A stretch of 13,391 bases of DNA from Caldilineaceae bacterium. Lineage in GTDB: Bacteria; Chloroflexota; Anaerolineae; Caldilineales; Caldilineaceae. Positions within the stretch are counted from its first letter, which is position 1; each line of letters begins with the position of its first letter. Location of the stretch: NCBI GenBank assembly GCA_015494005.1, contig WGCB01000262.1, positions 1 through 13,391 on the forward strand, read 5' to 3'. The translations under genes were made by a program, and so were the position numbers. Of the stretch, positions 1-6,812 are shown one piece after another. The notes beneath the pieces are model-generated. The model was not told the origin of the DNA, searched no databases, and worked only from the letters and a program-made list of their open reading frames with translations.

Positions 1-776
1 ATGATAGGGAGGCTGAGAACGATGCCCAGGATGGTCAGCAAAACGATCAATCCAATGGCTCGCCAGGTGTTCCCGCGAGTCAGGCGCCAGCTGTAGCCCA
101 GGGATTCGATGGGCCCGCGCCGCTCCAGGACCAGGGCGGGCATGGCGGCGATCCAGCGGGCAGCAAGAAACAGCCAGGGGATGGAGATCAACACAACTGC
201 CAAACTGAAAATCAGCAAGAACCCAACGACGCCCAGGGCAGGGCCCTTGCCAGATGCCAGGCCAGCTCCGGCGCTCATGGTCAACACAAGCATGACGACG
301 ATCACCGCGAACACGCCCGCAATCAGGGCAAAGACGATACCCTGGGCGATGACCATGCCCATATAGGCCCAGAACCGGGACAGCCCCCCTCGCAGGCTCT
401 GCCCCAGGGATATCGCCCGGCCATGCAGGAACTCGCCTATCTGGTAGATCAGCGCCGGGGCAATAGCTGCGTTGACGACAAGCCCCAGAAAGCCTATCAG
501 AAAGAACGATGTCATGTAGCTGACTGCGGCTCCCATGGGGAAGGGGCCGCCGGTCTGAAAGGAGCGCATAACGGTCTCGGTGCTAGCTGAAATCTGGCCA
601 GCGAGCAGGCCGCTGATCAGCGCGTACGGCACCAAAAAGAGCGCTGCCAGCCCCACCAGGCCAGCGAAGCGGGCCCGGTAGATCTGAAAGGAGCGGGTCA
701 GCAGATCCCCAATGCTCTGTGGGCGGTCAAAGATAACCGGTTCCCCAGAGGGCGGATCGTCCGGCAGGAAGCTCAT
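1..776 (-). CDS. Polytopic integral membrane protein, C-terminal part cut by the window edge
   Basis: This is an open reading frame of 258 visible codons starting at the ATG at 776-774 and running off the left edge without a stop. The start is supported by a good ribosome binding site (AAAGGAGAT) just upstream. A short hydrophilic N-terminus (about 30 residues, rich in Pro and Asp) is followed by several hydrophobic segments at about 38-60, 88-112, 138-168, 180-205 and 238-258. The stretch around 205-235 (RW, then ALVLERRGP, then a basic SWRLTRG) resembles the conserved part of the glycerophosphoryl-diester-phosphodiesterase membrane domain and YciC/DUF975-like proteins. Members of those groups are mostly of unknown function, so I assign none. 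It is codirectional with the methyltransferase upstream (92 bp gap) and could be read together with it. Its base composition looks less GC-rich than its neighbours. Reality of the gene is likely; family placement is tentative. Confidence 0.8.
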   Translation of the reverse strand, partial: MSFLPDDPPSGEPVIFDRPQSIGDLLTRSFQIYRARFAGLVGLAALFLVPYALISGLLAGQISASTETVMRSFQTGGPFPMGAAVSYMTSFFLIGFLGLVVNAAIAPALIYQIGEFLHGRAISLGQSLRGGLSRFWAYMGMVIAQGIVFALIAGVFAVIVVMLVLTMSAGAGLASGKGPALGVVGFLLIFSLAVVLISIPWLFLAARWIAAMPALVLERRGPIESLGYSWRLTRGNTWRAIGLIVLLTILGIVLSLPI

Positions 777-868
777 GGCGGATCTCCTTTCTGTGGATGG
801 ACCACAAAGTGTGCGGGACGCATAGAACGTACAGGCACGCTATCATTCCAGCCAAGCCACGGCGCGGA

Positions 869-1636
869 CTAAGCGGATGCCTCGCGCCGTTCCCGGACCG
901 GCTCCAGGACGGCGTAGAGGTTCAGGTTGCCCTCCTTCCCGTCCGCCCGGAAGATCTGCCGGATGCGCAGGCCGGCATCCCGGGCCAGGCGCTCCAGCTC
1001 CGTCCTATCCACCTGATGCACGTAGCGCACCGCGTAGGGCCCCTGCTGCCAAGGCAGGAGAGCGTCCCCGGGCTCCACGTCCTGGGGCGAGAGGCCCACC
1101 GTGGACCAGTCCAGGAGCTTGGCCCGGAAGCGGGCCGCCTCCAGGAACTGCCAGAAGGAGAGGATGACCACCTCCTGGCTGAGGCGGGCCAGATCCTGGA
1201 CCACCCGCCGCCGCAGCTCGTAGCCAGGCAGGTGCTGGAGCGTGGCCAGGCAGACCACCACCTGGAAGTGCGGCTCCTCCCGGCCCAGCACCTGGGTCCA
1301 GGCCGGGTCCGCCAGGTCCGCCTGGAGGAAGCGGCAGCGGGTGCGGGTCAGGTGGGCCGTGCTCTCCTGGGCCAGGGCCAGCAGCCGGGGATCCTGGTCC
1401 ACGCCGGTGTACTCCGTGTGGCCGCCCCGCTCCTCCAAGAGCCGAGCCAGCCGCCCGTTGCCGCAGCCCACGTCCAGGACAGTGGCCGGGCGCTGTTTCG
1501 TACCCTCTGGGATGTGGGGTAAAATAGCCAGCAGGCCCGGCGTCCACCCCTGGCGGGTGCGGTGGAACTCGTCCGCCACCGTCTCGTAGAAGCGCCGGTT
1601 CACCGCCAGGAGCCGGCGTTGGATCTCTGGTCTCAT
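869..1636 (-). CDS. Class I SAM methyltransferase, Trm9/ALKBH8-like (putative tRNA wobble-uridine methyltransferase)
   Basis: A 255-residue Rossmann-fold methyltransferase. Motif I is VLDVGCGNG at 53-61, with acidic D80 after the second strand and D107 in QADLAD. Features point to the Trm9/ALKBH8 family rather than a generic UbiE type: an N-terminal FYETVADEFHRTRQGW (16-31) matching the family's YxxIAxxFxxTRxxxW pattern, SFWQF (160-164) where the family has a CWALEQ-like strand, GDALLPW (190-196), and RYVHQVDRTELERL (204-217) matching the VYHLYREGEL region near the C-terminus. Eukaryotic Trm9 methylates the carboxymethyl group of cm5U34 in tRNA to give mcm5U, directly after Elongator/Elp3. 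The gene is divergent from elp3 with 59 bp between starts, which supports a shared pathway. An in-frame TGA 9 nt upstream fixes the ATG at 1636 as the most upstream ATG; the ribosome site is weak. Fold is certain; substrate is inferred from motifs and context. Confidence 0.85.
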   Translation of the reverse strand: MRPEIQRRLLAVNRRFYETVADEFHRTRQGWTPGLLAILPHIPEGTKQRPATVLDVGCGNGRLARLLEERGGHTEYTGVDQDPRLLALAQESTAHLTRTRCRFLQADLADPAWTQVLGREEPHFQVVVCLATLQHLPGYELRRRVVQDLARLSQEVVILSFWQFLEAARFRAKLLDWSTVGLSPQDVEPGDALLPWQQGPYAVRYVHQVDRTELERLARDAGLRIRQIFRADGKEGNLNLYAVLEPVRERREASA

Positions 1637-1695
1637 TCTGGCTCAATCTGGTTTAGCCGAGCAGGCCCAGGCCGCTCGCTTCCTTTCGTGGATCC

Positions 1696-3399
1696 ATGAA
1701 ACGCATCTACGCAGCAGACGAAATCCCATCCGAGGTGCTGGAGAGCAGCCGTCGCTGGCGTCAGCGGCGCCAGTTCGATCCCAGGGCCTACGCGGGGATC
1801 CTGCACGCTGTTTTCCAGGAGATCCAAGGAGTGCCTGAGGGGGAGTGGGACGATCGCCGCTTACGATCTATTTTATCCCGTTTCCCGAAGGACGGCAAAG
1901 GGTTCTTTTCCAAGGCCGATCTCATCGCCGGGTACCGGCACCTGGTGGCCGAGGGGGATCTGGAGCCGGATCCCACGGTGCTGGGGCGGATCCGCATGAA
2001 GCCGGTGCGCACGGCCAGCGGCGTGGCCCCGGTGACGGTCCTCACCGCGCCGGCCGGCTGCCCGGCCCGCTGCATCTTCTGCCCGGACGACGTGCGCATG
2101 CCCAAGAGCTACATCTTCGACGAGCCGGGCTGCCAGCGGGCCGAGCGGGACGGCTTCGATCCCTTCAAGCAGACCCTGGGGCGCATCCAGGCCTTCGAGC
2201 AGATCGGCCACCAGGCCCACAAGGTGGAGCTCCTCATCCTGGGCGGCACCTGGAGCGCCTACAGCCGGGACTACCGGGAGTGGTTCGTGCGTCGCTGTTT
2301 CGACGCCATGAACCAGGCCGGGGATCCGAGCTACCAGGCGGCAGCCACCCTGGAGGAGGCCCAGGCCCGGAACGTCCACGCCACCCACCGCAACGTGGGC
2401 CTGGTGGTGGAGACCCGGCCGGACTGGATCACCCCGGAGGAGATCGTCCACCTGCGGCGGCTGGGGGTCACCAAGGTGCAGATCGGCGTCCAGAGCCTGG
2501 ACGACCGCATCCTGGCCCTGAACAAGCGGGGACACGACGTGGCCGCGGTGCGCCGGGCCCTGGGTCTCCTGCGCACGGCCGGCTTCAAGCTGAACCTGCA
2601 CTGGATGCCCAACCTCTACGGGGCCACCCCGGAGAGCGACCGAGCCGATTTCGCCCGCTTCTTCCATGACCCGGCCATCCGCCCGGACGAGCTGAAGATC
2701 TACCCCTGCTCCCTGATCCAGGGCACGGAGCTCTACCAGCTCTGGCAGGAGGGCAAGTACCGGCCCTACAGCCAGGAGGAGCTCATCGCCCTGCTGGCGG
2801 ACGTGAAGCCCACCATTCCGCCCTACACCCGGGTGAACCGCCTCTTCCGGGACATCCCCGCCCACCACATCCGGGCCGGGGTGAAGCTGGGCAACCTGCG
2901 GGAGTACGTCCACCAGGAGCTGGCACGCCGGGGAACCCGCTGCGGCTGCATCCGCTGCCGGGAGGTGCGGCGGCGGGAGGTGCGCCAGGAGGAGCTGGAG
3001 CTGCGGGTCCACCGCTACGAAACGGACCTGACCCAGGAGCACTTCCTCCACTTTGTCACCACGGAGGCCAGCCCGGAGCCGGGGCTCATCGCCGCCTTCC
3101 TGCGCCTGAGCCTGCCTCGGACGCCGGACGCGGGCAGCCGGGCCTTCCTGGAGGAGATCCAGGGCCACGCCCTGATCCGGGAGGTCCACGTCTACGGCCC
3201 GGCCCTGGCCATCGGCAAGGAGGAGACCGGTGCGGCCCAGCACGCGGGCCTGGGCAGCCAGCTCATCCAGGAGGCGCGACGCATCAGCCGGGAGGCCGGC
3301 TTCCGGCGCATCAGCGTCATCGCGGCCACGGGCACCCGGGGCTACTACGCCCGCCGGGGTTTCCAGCAGGGCCAGCTCTACATGAGCGGCGACTGCTAA
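1696..3399 (+). CDS. elp3: Elp3 family radical SAM / GNAT tRNA uridine(34) carboxymethylation enzyme
   Basis: A 567-residue protein with the full Elp3 architecture. Elp3 uses radical SAM chemistry and acetyl-CoA to build the carboxymethyl group at C5 of tRNA wobble uridine. The N-terminal tRNA-binding region is about 1-95. The radical SAM core (about 100-400) has the [4Fe-4S] cysteines C122, C126 and C129 in GCPARCIFCP, then FDPFKQTLGRIQAF and LILGGTWSAY (about 180-189), VVETRPDW (237-244) and VQIGVQSLDD. A candidate zinc site is C338 (YPCSLIQGTEL) with C416, C418 and C421. The C-terminal GNAT domain (about 440-567) carries REVHVYGPALAIG, the acetyl-CoA loop QHAGLGSQL (515-523) and GTRGYYARRGF (546-556). 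Length and domain order fit stand-alone archaeal and bacterial Elp3; no other Elongator subunit is visible. No clear Shine-Dalgarno precedes the ATG. It ends 13 bp from the convergent phosphatase gene. Confidence 0.96.
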   Translation: MKRIYAADEIPSEVLESSRRWRQRRQFDPRAYAGILHAVFQEIQGVPEGEWDDRRLRSILSRFPKDGKGFFSKADLIAGYRHLVAEGDLEPDPTVLGRIRMKPVRTASGVAPVTVLTAPAGCPARCIFCPDDVRMPKSYIFDEPGCQRAERDGFDPFKQTLGRIQAFEQIGHQAHKVELLILGGTWSAYSRDYREWFVRRCFDAMNQAGDPSYQAAATLEEAQARNVHATHRNVGLVVETRPDWITPEEIVHLRRLGVTKVQIGVQSLDDRILALNKRGHDVAAVRRALGLLRTAGFKLNLHWMPNLYGATPESDRADFARFFHDPAIRPDELKIYPCSLIQGTELYQLWQEGKYRPYSQEELIALLADVKPTIPPYTRVNRLFRDIPAHHIRAGVKLGNLREYVHQELARRGTRCGCIRCREVRRREVRQEELELRVHRYETDLTQEHFLHFVTTEASPEPGLIAAFLRLSLPRTPDAGSRAFLEEIQGHALIREVHVYGPALAIGKEETGAAQHAGLGSQLIQEARRISREAGFRRISVIAATGTRGYYARRGFQQGQLYMSGDC

Positions 3400-3412
3400 G
3401 CCGGGGCCGGCG

Positions 3413-3868
3413 TCATCCCCGGGCCTTCGCGGCCAGGAGGGGGAGGAGCTGGGCCCGCATGGCATCCCGCACCTGGCGGTAGACGGCCAGGCGTTGGGCC
3501 CGGTCACCCGTGGCCTCGTAGGGGTCCGGGAAAGGGAGCAGTAGCCGCTCCTGCACCTGGGGCCACTCCTGGGCCACAGGGCCCAGCCGGTCGCTGAGGA
3601 GGACCACCAGGTCCCAGGGCTGCTCTCGGAAGGCCTCCACGGAGCGGGGCTGGTGGTCGCGGATGTCGATGCCCAGCTCCTGCATGGCCTCCGCAGCCAG
3701 AGGGCTCACCTGCTGGCCTGGGCGGATCCCCGCGGAGGCGGCCTGCCAGGCGTCCCCCAGGAAGTGGTTGACCAGGGCGGCGGCCATGGGGCTGCGGCAG
3801 GTGTTGCCCAGGCAGACGAAAAGGACTCGACGGGGCGAGGAGGGAGACGGGCCAGTTGGCTCGGTCAT
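3413..3868 (-). CDS. Low-molecular-weight protein tyrosine phosphatase family protein (ArsC-like)
   Basis: A 151-residue protein of the LMW-PTP / arsenate reductase fold. The P-loop CLGNTCRS holds the CX5R motif with nucleophile C19 and R25, directly after the first strand (RVLFVCLG). The general-acid loop is FPDPYEATG with D115. The helix ending in YRQVRDAMRAQL is typical of the family. Proteins like this are often annotated as arsenate reductase, but the thioredoxin-coupled enzymes need two further cysteines after the P-loop. Here the only cysteines are C19 and C24, and the equivalent stretch reads VVLLSDRLG, so that mechanism is not supported. A phosphatase role, or glutaredoxin/mycothiol-type reduction, remains possible. 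The first about 13 residues are Pro/Ser-rich and may be trimmed by a later start. It lies behind the terminator of the lipoprotein gene, so it is probably transcribed separately. Confidence 0.88.
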   Translation of the reverse strand: MTEPTGPSPSSPRRVLFVCLGNTCRSPMAAALVNHFLGDAWQAASAGIRPGQQVSPLAAEAMQELGIDIRDHQPRSVEAFREQPWDLVVLLSDRLGPVAQEWPQVQERLLLPFPDPYEATGDRAQRLAVYRQVRDAMRAQLLPLLAAKARG

Positions 3869-3888
3869 GGGGCGCCTCGGGGAGATCG

Positions 3889-3923
3889 AAAACGGGGACG
3901 GACACTGGGTCCGCCCCCGTTTT
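3889..3923. terminator. Strong, probably bidirectional intrinsic terminator
   Basis: An inverted repeat with arms at 3889-3903 and 3909-3923 pairs over 15 positions with one A-C mismatch, around a 5-nt loop. The arms begin with AAAA and end with TTTT, so a T run follows the stem on either strand. It sits about 44 nt after the stop of the lipoprotein gene and just before the start of the phosphatase gene, so its main role is likely to end the lipoprotein transcript. Confidence 0.85.
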
Positions 3924-3938
3924 GCGCGTGGGTTGCAG

Positions 3939-3958
3939 GGCTCGGACGAATCCGAGCC
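3939..3958 (-). other. Perfect 8-bp hairpin just after the lipoprotein stop codon
   Basis: Arms GGCTCGGA (3939-3946) and TCCGAGCC (3951-3958) enclose four bases. On the minus-strand transcript the loop reads UUCG, a stable tetraloop sequence, although closed by an A-U pair. There is no T run next to it, so it is not a terminator by itself. With the terminator about 16 nt further on it forms a tandem 3'-end structure that could protect the mRNA end. Confidence 0.6.
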
Positions 3959-3966
3959 GGGAGGGT

Positions 3967-4977
3967 CTAGCGGGCCACGGCCATGCCGCCTTCCGGCAGG
4001 AAGACGTGCAGGTCGAAGTCCGTGGTCTGGATCACGGGCAGCAGCTCGTGCACCGTGGCCAGGATGTCACCCATGTTCATGCCCGGGGCCACCAGCTCCC
4101 ACAGGTTCATCTGATCGGCCACATTCAGGAGGTGCTGCAGCTCGCCGTTGCCCCAGGTCAGGGTGGGCAGGGCCTTGCCGTTCACCATGATGTGGATGCC
4201 CTCGGCGTCGGTGCTGATGGTCAGGCTCTTCACACCCCGCTCGGAGAGGCTCTTGACCAGCTGCGGGTTCAGGCGCAGGGCGTAGACAGGAGCGCCGGTC
4301 AGGGCGGACCATTCGGCGTCGGTCAGGTCGCCCAGGGTGAAGCTGCCGTCCGGGTTGTAGAAGACAGGCAGGTTGATCCGGGGGGGCACACCCACCGCGG
4401 CCAGGAACTCTTCCTGGGCCTTCTTGGCGGCCATGGCGGCGGTGTCGTCACCCTCCACGTAGAAGGGGATGATCTCCGCGCCTTCCGGCACAGGGAAGCG
4501 CACGATCACGCCGATGCCCAGGCGCTGCACCAGGGGCAGGACCTTCTCGGCCATGGGGATGGCCACGCCGAAGGTGTTCAGGACCTCCGCGGTGGTCTGC
4601 AGGGACTCGCCGTCCCAGACCAGGGAGGGGATGGGCTGGCCGTTCACCAGGAGGAGCAGGCCGTCGGCCTTGTTGTCGATCTGGATGTGCTGGATGTTGC
4701 CGGCCACCATGTAGTCCACCCATTCCTTGGGCACGGCCAGGGTGGAGAGGTCAGCGCCAGCCAGCGCGCCCAGCTCGGCTACAGGGACGTTGCCGACCGA
4801 GGGGGAACCGTCTGCGTTGATGTCGACCACCAGGGCCGGCAGGTCGATCACCAACTCCGTGGGATCCTTGGCCAGGGCTGCCGATGACCCCGCACCCACC
4901 CGTGGCGCGCAGCCGGACAGGACCAGCATGGCCACGAGGAGCAAGGAAGCCCAGACCGCAATGCGTCGATTGTACAT
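3967..4977 (-). CDS. Lipoprotein of unknown function made of two tandem copies of one domain
   Basis: The ATG at 4977 is preceded by AGGAGGT at good spacing and gives a 336-residue protein with a textbook lipoprotein signal: MYNRR, a hydrophobic core, then the lipobox LSGC with C23 as the lipidated residue. Starts further upstream would bury the signal and are rejected. The mature part holds two related units, about 42-170 and 199-332. Matching landmarks are DLPALVVDINADGS (45-58) with NLPVFYNPDGS (202-212), LLLLVNGQPIPSLVW (107-121) with IHIMVNGKALPTLTW (261-275), and LPLVQ plus PEG with LPVIQ plus PEG near each end. I recognise no known family; tandem small beta-rich sheets are a guess. It lies downstream of phoU but has its own candidate promoter and terminator. 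The position suggests an extracytoplasmic protein perhaps linked to phosphate uptake, but nothing in the sequence proves that. Confidence 0.88.
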   Translation of the reverse strand: MYNRRIAVWASLLLVAMLVLSGCAPRVGAGSSAALAKDPTELVIDLPALVVDINADGSPSVGNVPVAELGALAGADLSTLAVPKEWVDYMVAGNIQHIQIDNKADGLLLLVNGQPIPSLVWDGESLQTTAEVLNTFGVAIPMAEKVLPLVQRLGIGVIVRFPVPEGAEIIPFYVEGDDTAAMAAKKAQEEFLAAVGVPPRINLPVFYNPDGSFTLGDLTDAEWSALTGAPVYALRLNPQLVKSLSERGVKSLTISTDAEGIHIMVNGKALPTLTWGNGELQHLLNVADQMNLWELVAPGMNMGDILATVHELLPVIQTTDFDLHVFLPEGGMAVAR

Positions 4978-5153
4978 CGGGTACCTCCTGAGACTATGTG
5001 AGTTGAGTAGAGCTGATTGGGGATAAAGAATAACTGGTGCGAACCAACAATCCGGGTGGGCGAAACCACGTTTCACTGCCGAAATCACGGGCGCAACCGG
5101 TGCGGGAGCGATGGTCTGGCCTGAGTGGCGCAATTGTGAGTCCGGTTACAGTG

Positions 5154-5182
5154 ATGATAAACCGAAATCCACCAGGATGCAA
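5154..5182 (-). promoter_or_regulatory. Candidate sigma-70-type promoter for the lipoprotein gene
   Basis: On the minus strand, TTGCAT (5182-5177) and TATCAT (5159-5154, five of six matches to TATAAT) are separated by exactly 17 bp, immediately downstream of the phoU stop. Transcription would start near 5147 and leave a leader of about 170 nt before the lipoprotein ATG. The whole gene-free stretch 4978-5189 holds this promoter, the long leader and the AGGAGGT ribosome site. I see no convincing riboswitch or Pho box in it. Confidence 0.5.
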
Positions 5183-5189
5183 GTTCAAA

Positions 5190-5885
5190 TTATCGTCTAT
5201 CCGAAACGGCGTCGGAGACCATCTCGTCCATCAGCATGTCCATCTCGATGAGCTCGCCGGTGACGGTGAAAAGGATCCGCTCGCAGATGTTGGTGACCCG
5301 ATCCCCGGCCCGCTCCAGGTTGTGGGCCGCCCACAGGATGTGGTTGGCCTGGTCCGCGAGGGTGGGATCCTGGACGATGAGCTGGATCATCGCCTGCTGG
5401 ATCTGGTTGTAGATGGCATCCAGCACATCGTCCTCCTTGGGGATGGCCCAGGCGGCCTCCACGTCCCGTTCCACAAAGGCGACCAGGGCCTGGTCCAACA
5501 TGCGGCTGGCCTGCTGGCACATGTCCAGAAGCGGCGCCGGCGGGGTGATCCCCGGGGCGCTGCCCAGGAGCAGGGTGATCTTGCCGATGCCCTTGGCGTA
5601 ATCCCCCATGCGCTCCAGCTCGGTGGCGATCTCCAGCACCGCGGCCAGGAAGCGGATGTCCCCGGCCACGGGCTGCTGGGTGGCGATCACCCGCAGGCAG
5701 TCGGCCTCGATGGCGTAGCGCCGCTCGTTGATGGCCTGATCCGCGGCAATCAGTTCCATCGCTTCGGTCAGAGCCTTTCGGCGCAGGACCTTCACGGAGC
5801 GGCAGAGGGCGTTGGTGACCATGCTGCCCAGCAGGATCACCTGGTCCTGGATCTTCTCCAGCTCCTGTTCGTAACGCCGTCGCAT
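5190..5885 (-). CDS. phoU: Phosphate signalling protein PhoU
   Basis: PhoU is a cytoplasmic helical metal-binding protein that links the Pst transporter to the PhoR kinase and turns the Pho response off when phosphate is plentiful. The ATG at 5885 follows AAAGGAG and gives 231 residues, the normal length. It has two three-helix repeats, each with the family's E-x3-D metal motif: ELERMGDYAKGI (89-100) and NLERAGDRVTNICE (189-202). The start MRRRYEQELEKIQDQVILLG is typical. The reading frame stays open upstream into pstB, but the ribosome site and family alignment favour this start. It is the last gene of the pst operon, 47 bp after pstB. No hairpin terminator is visible after its stop, so some read-through into the lipoprotein gene is possible. 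Confidence 0.97.
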   Translation of the reverse strand: MRRRYEQELEKIQDQVILLGSMVTNALCRSVKVLRRKALTEAMELIAADQAINERRYAIEADCLRVIATQQPVAGDIRFLAAVLEIATELERMGDYAKGIGKITLLLGSAPGITPPAPLLDMCQQASRMLDQALVAFVERDVEAAWAIPKEDDVLDAIYNQIQQAMIQLIVQDPTLADQANHILWAAHNLERAGDRVTNICERILFTVTGELIEMDMLMDEMVSDAVSDRR

Positions 5886-5932
5886 CGTTTTTTCTCCTTT
5901 GTCGCTCAGGGCGGCACGCATCGGGGACGCCG

Positions 5933-6769
5933 CTAGCCGAACCGCCCGGTGATGTAGTCCTCGGTGCGCTGGTCCTGCGGGGTGGTGAAGATCTGCTGGG
6001 TGGGCCCGAACTCCACCAGATGCCCCACCCGCTCCTCGTCCACGGTGAAGAAGGCAGTGTAGTCCGAGACCCGGGCCGCCTGCTGCATGTTGTGGGTGAC
6101 CACCACGATGGTGTACTCCTGGGCCAGCTCCTGCATCAGGTCCTCGATCTTCAGGGTGGCGATGGGATCCAGGGCCGAGGCCGGCTCGTCCATGAGGATC
6201 ACCTCCGGCCGGATGGCGATGGCCCGGGCGATGCAGAGGCGCTGCTGCTGCCCCCCGGAGATGGCCGTGCCGGGCTGGTGCAGCTTGTCCTTCACCTCGT
6301 CCCAGAGGGCGGCCTGGCGCAGGGCCTGCTCCACCAGGCCATCCATGTCCCCCTGGAAGCCGTTGATGCGGGCGCCCCAGGCCACGTTGTCGTAGATGGA
6401 GCGGGCAAAGGGGTTGGGCTTCTGGAAGACCATGCCGATGCGCCGCCGCACCTCCACCGGGTCCACGTCCGGGGCGTAGATGTCCTTGCCGTGGAAGAGC
6501 ACCTGGCCCGACACCCGCGCAGCAGGGATCAGGTCGTTCATGCGGTTCAGGCAGCGCAGAAACGTGCTCTTGCCGCACCCGGAGGGCCCGATGAGCGCGG
6601 TGATGCGGTTGCGAGGGATCTGCAGGTGGATCCCCGCCACCGCCTTGGTCTCCCCGTAGGAGACGCTCAGGTCCCGGATGTCCAGGGCCACATCCACGAA
6701 GTCCAGCCGGGCATCGGCAGCAGGGGCCTGGGGGGCGTCCAGGTGGACTTGGTCTAGGGTTCGGTTCAT
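5933..6769 (-). CDS. pstB: Phosphate ABC transporter ATP-binding protein PstB
   Basis: The cytoplasmic ATPase that powers high-affinity phosphate import through PstC/PstA. At 278 residues it is slightly longer than usual because of an N-terminal tail of about 25 residues. Walker A is GPSGCGKST (61-69), the Q-loop is VFQKPNPF (Q116), the signature is [14 protein letters not shown] (170-183), Walker B is [13 protein letters not shown] (190-202) and the switch histidine is H226 in VVTHNMQQA. The FQKPNPF-S-I-DN context and the C-terminal [10 protein letters not shown] are PstB-specific. The signature begins with Ile instead of the common Leu, a conservative change. The ATG at 6769 has GAGGAG upstream. 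It lies 43 bp after pstA and 47 bp before phoU in a compact operon. Confidence 0.98.
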   Translation of the reverse strand: MNRTLDQVHLDAPQAPAADARLDFVDVALDIRDLSVSYGETKAVAGIHLQIPRNRITALIGPSGCGKSTFLRCLNRMNDLIPAARVSGQVLFHGKDIYAPDVDPVEVRRRIGMVFQKPNPFARSIYDNVAWGARINGFQGDMDGLVEQALRQAALWDEVKDKLHQPGTAISGGQQQRLCIARAIAIRPEVILMDEPASALDPIATLKIEDLMQELAQEYTIVVVTHNMQQAARVSDYTAFFTVDEERVGHLVEFGPTQQIFTTPQDQRTEDYITGRFG

Positions 6770-6812
6770 GGTTTGATTCTCCTCGCGTGGTCAGGGGCGT
6801 TCGGGAAAGCTG

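Noticed and set aside
777..868. Possible promoter between the methyltransferase and the left-edge membrane protein gene
   Set aside because: No hexamer pair with acceptable match and spacing was found; only the ribosome site next to the start is convincing.
797..1522. A plus-strand open frame of about 241 codons opposite the methyltransferase
   Set aside because: Composition is typical of an antisense shadow and the methyltransferase motifs on the other strand are unambiguous.
3400..3412. GC-rich palindrome between the convergent elp3 and phosphatase stops
   Set aside because: Very short stem with almost no loop and no T run on either side; likely composition.
1873..3507. A long minus-strand open frame (about 544 codons) opposite elp3, and similar long frames opposite pst, phoR and the lipoprotein gene
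   Set aside because: They are shadows caused by GC-rich third codon positions. Their translations are low-complexity (Gly, Pro, Arg, His, Gln) with no recognisable domain, while the opposite strand encodes clear conserved proteins.
4978..5133. N-terminal extension of the lipoprotein up to 5133
   Set aside because: It would bury the signal peptide and skip the excellent AGGAGGT site in front of the ATG at 4977.
5886..6578. phoU frame continuing upstream through pstB as one large protein or fusion
   Set aside because: The upstream part is a shadow of pstB. PhoU begins at the usual place at 5885 with its own ribosome site.
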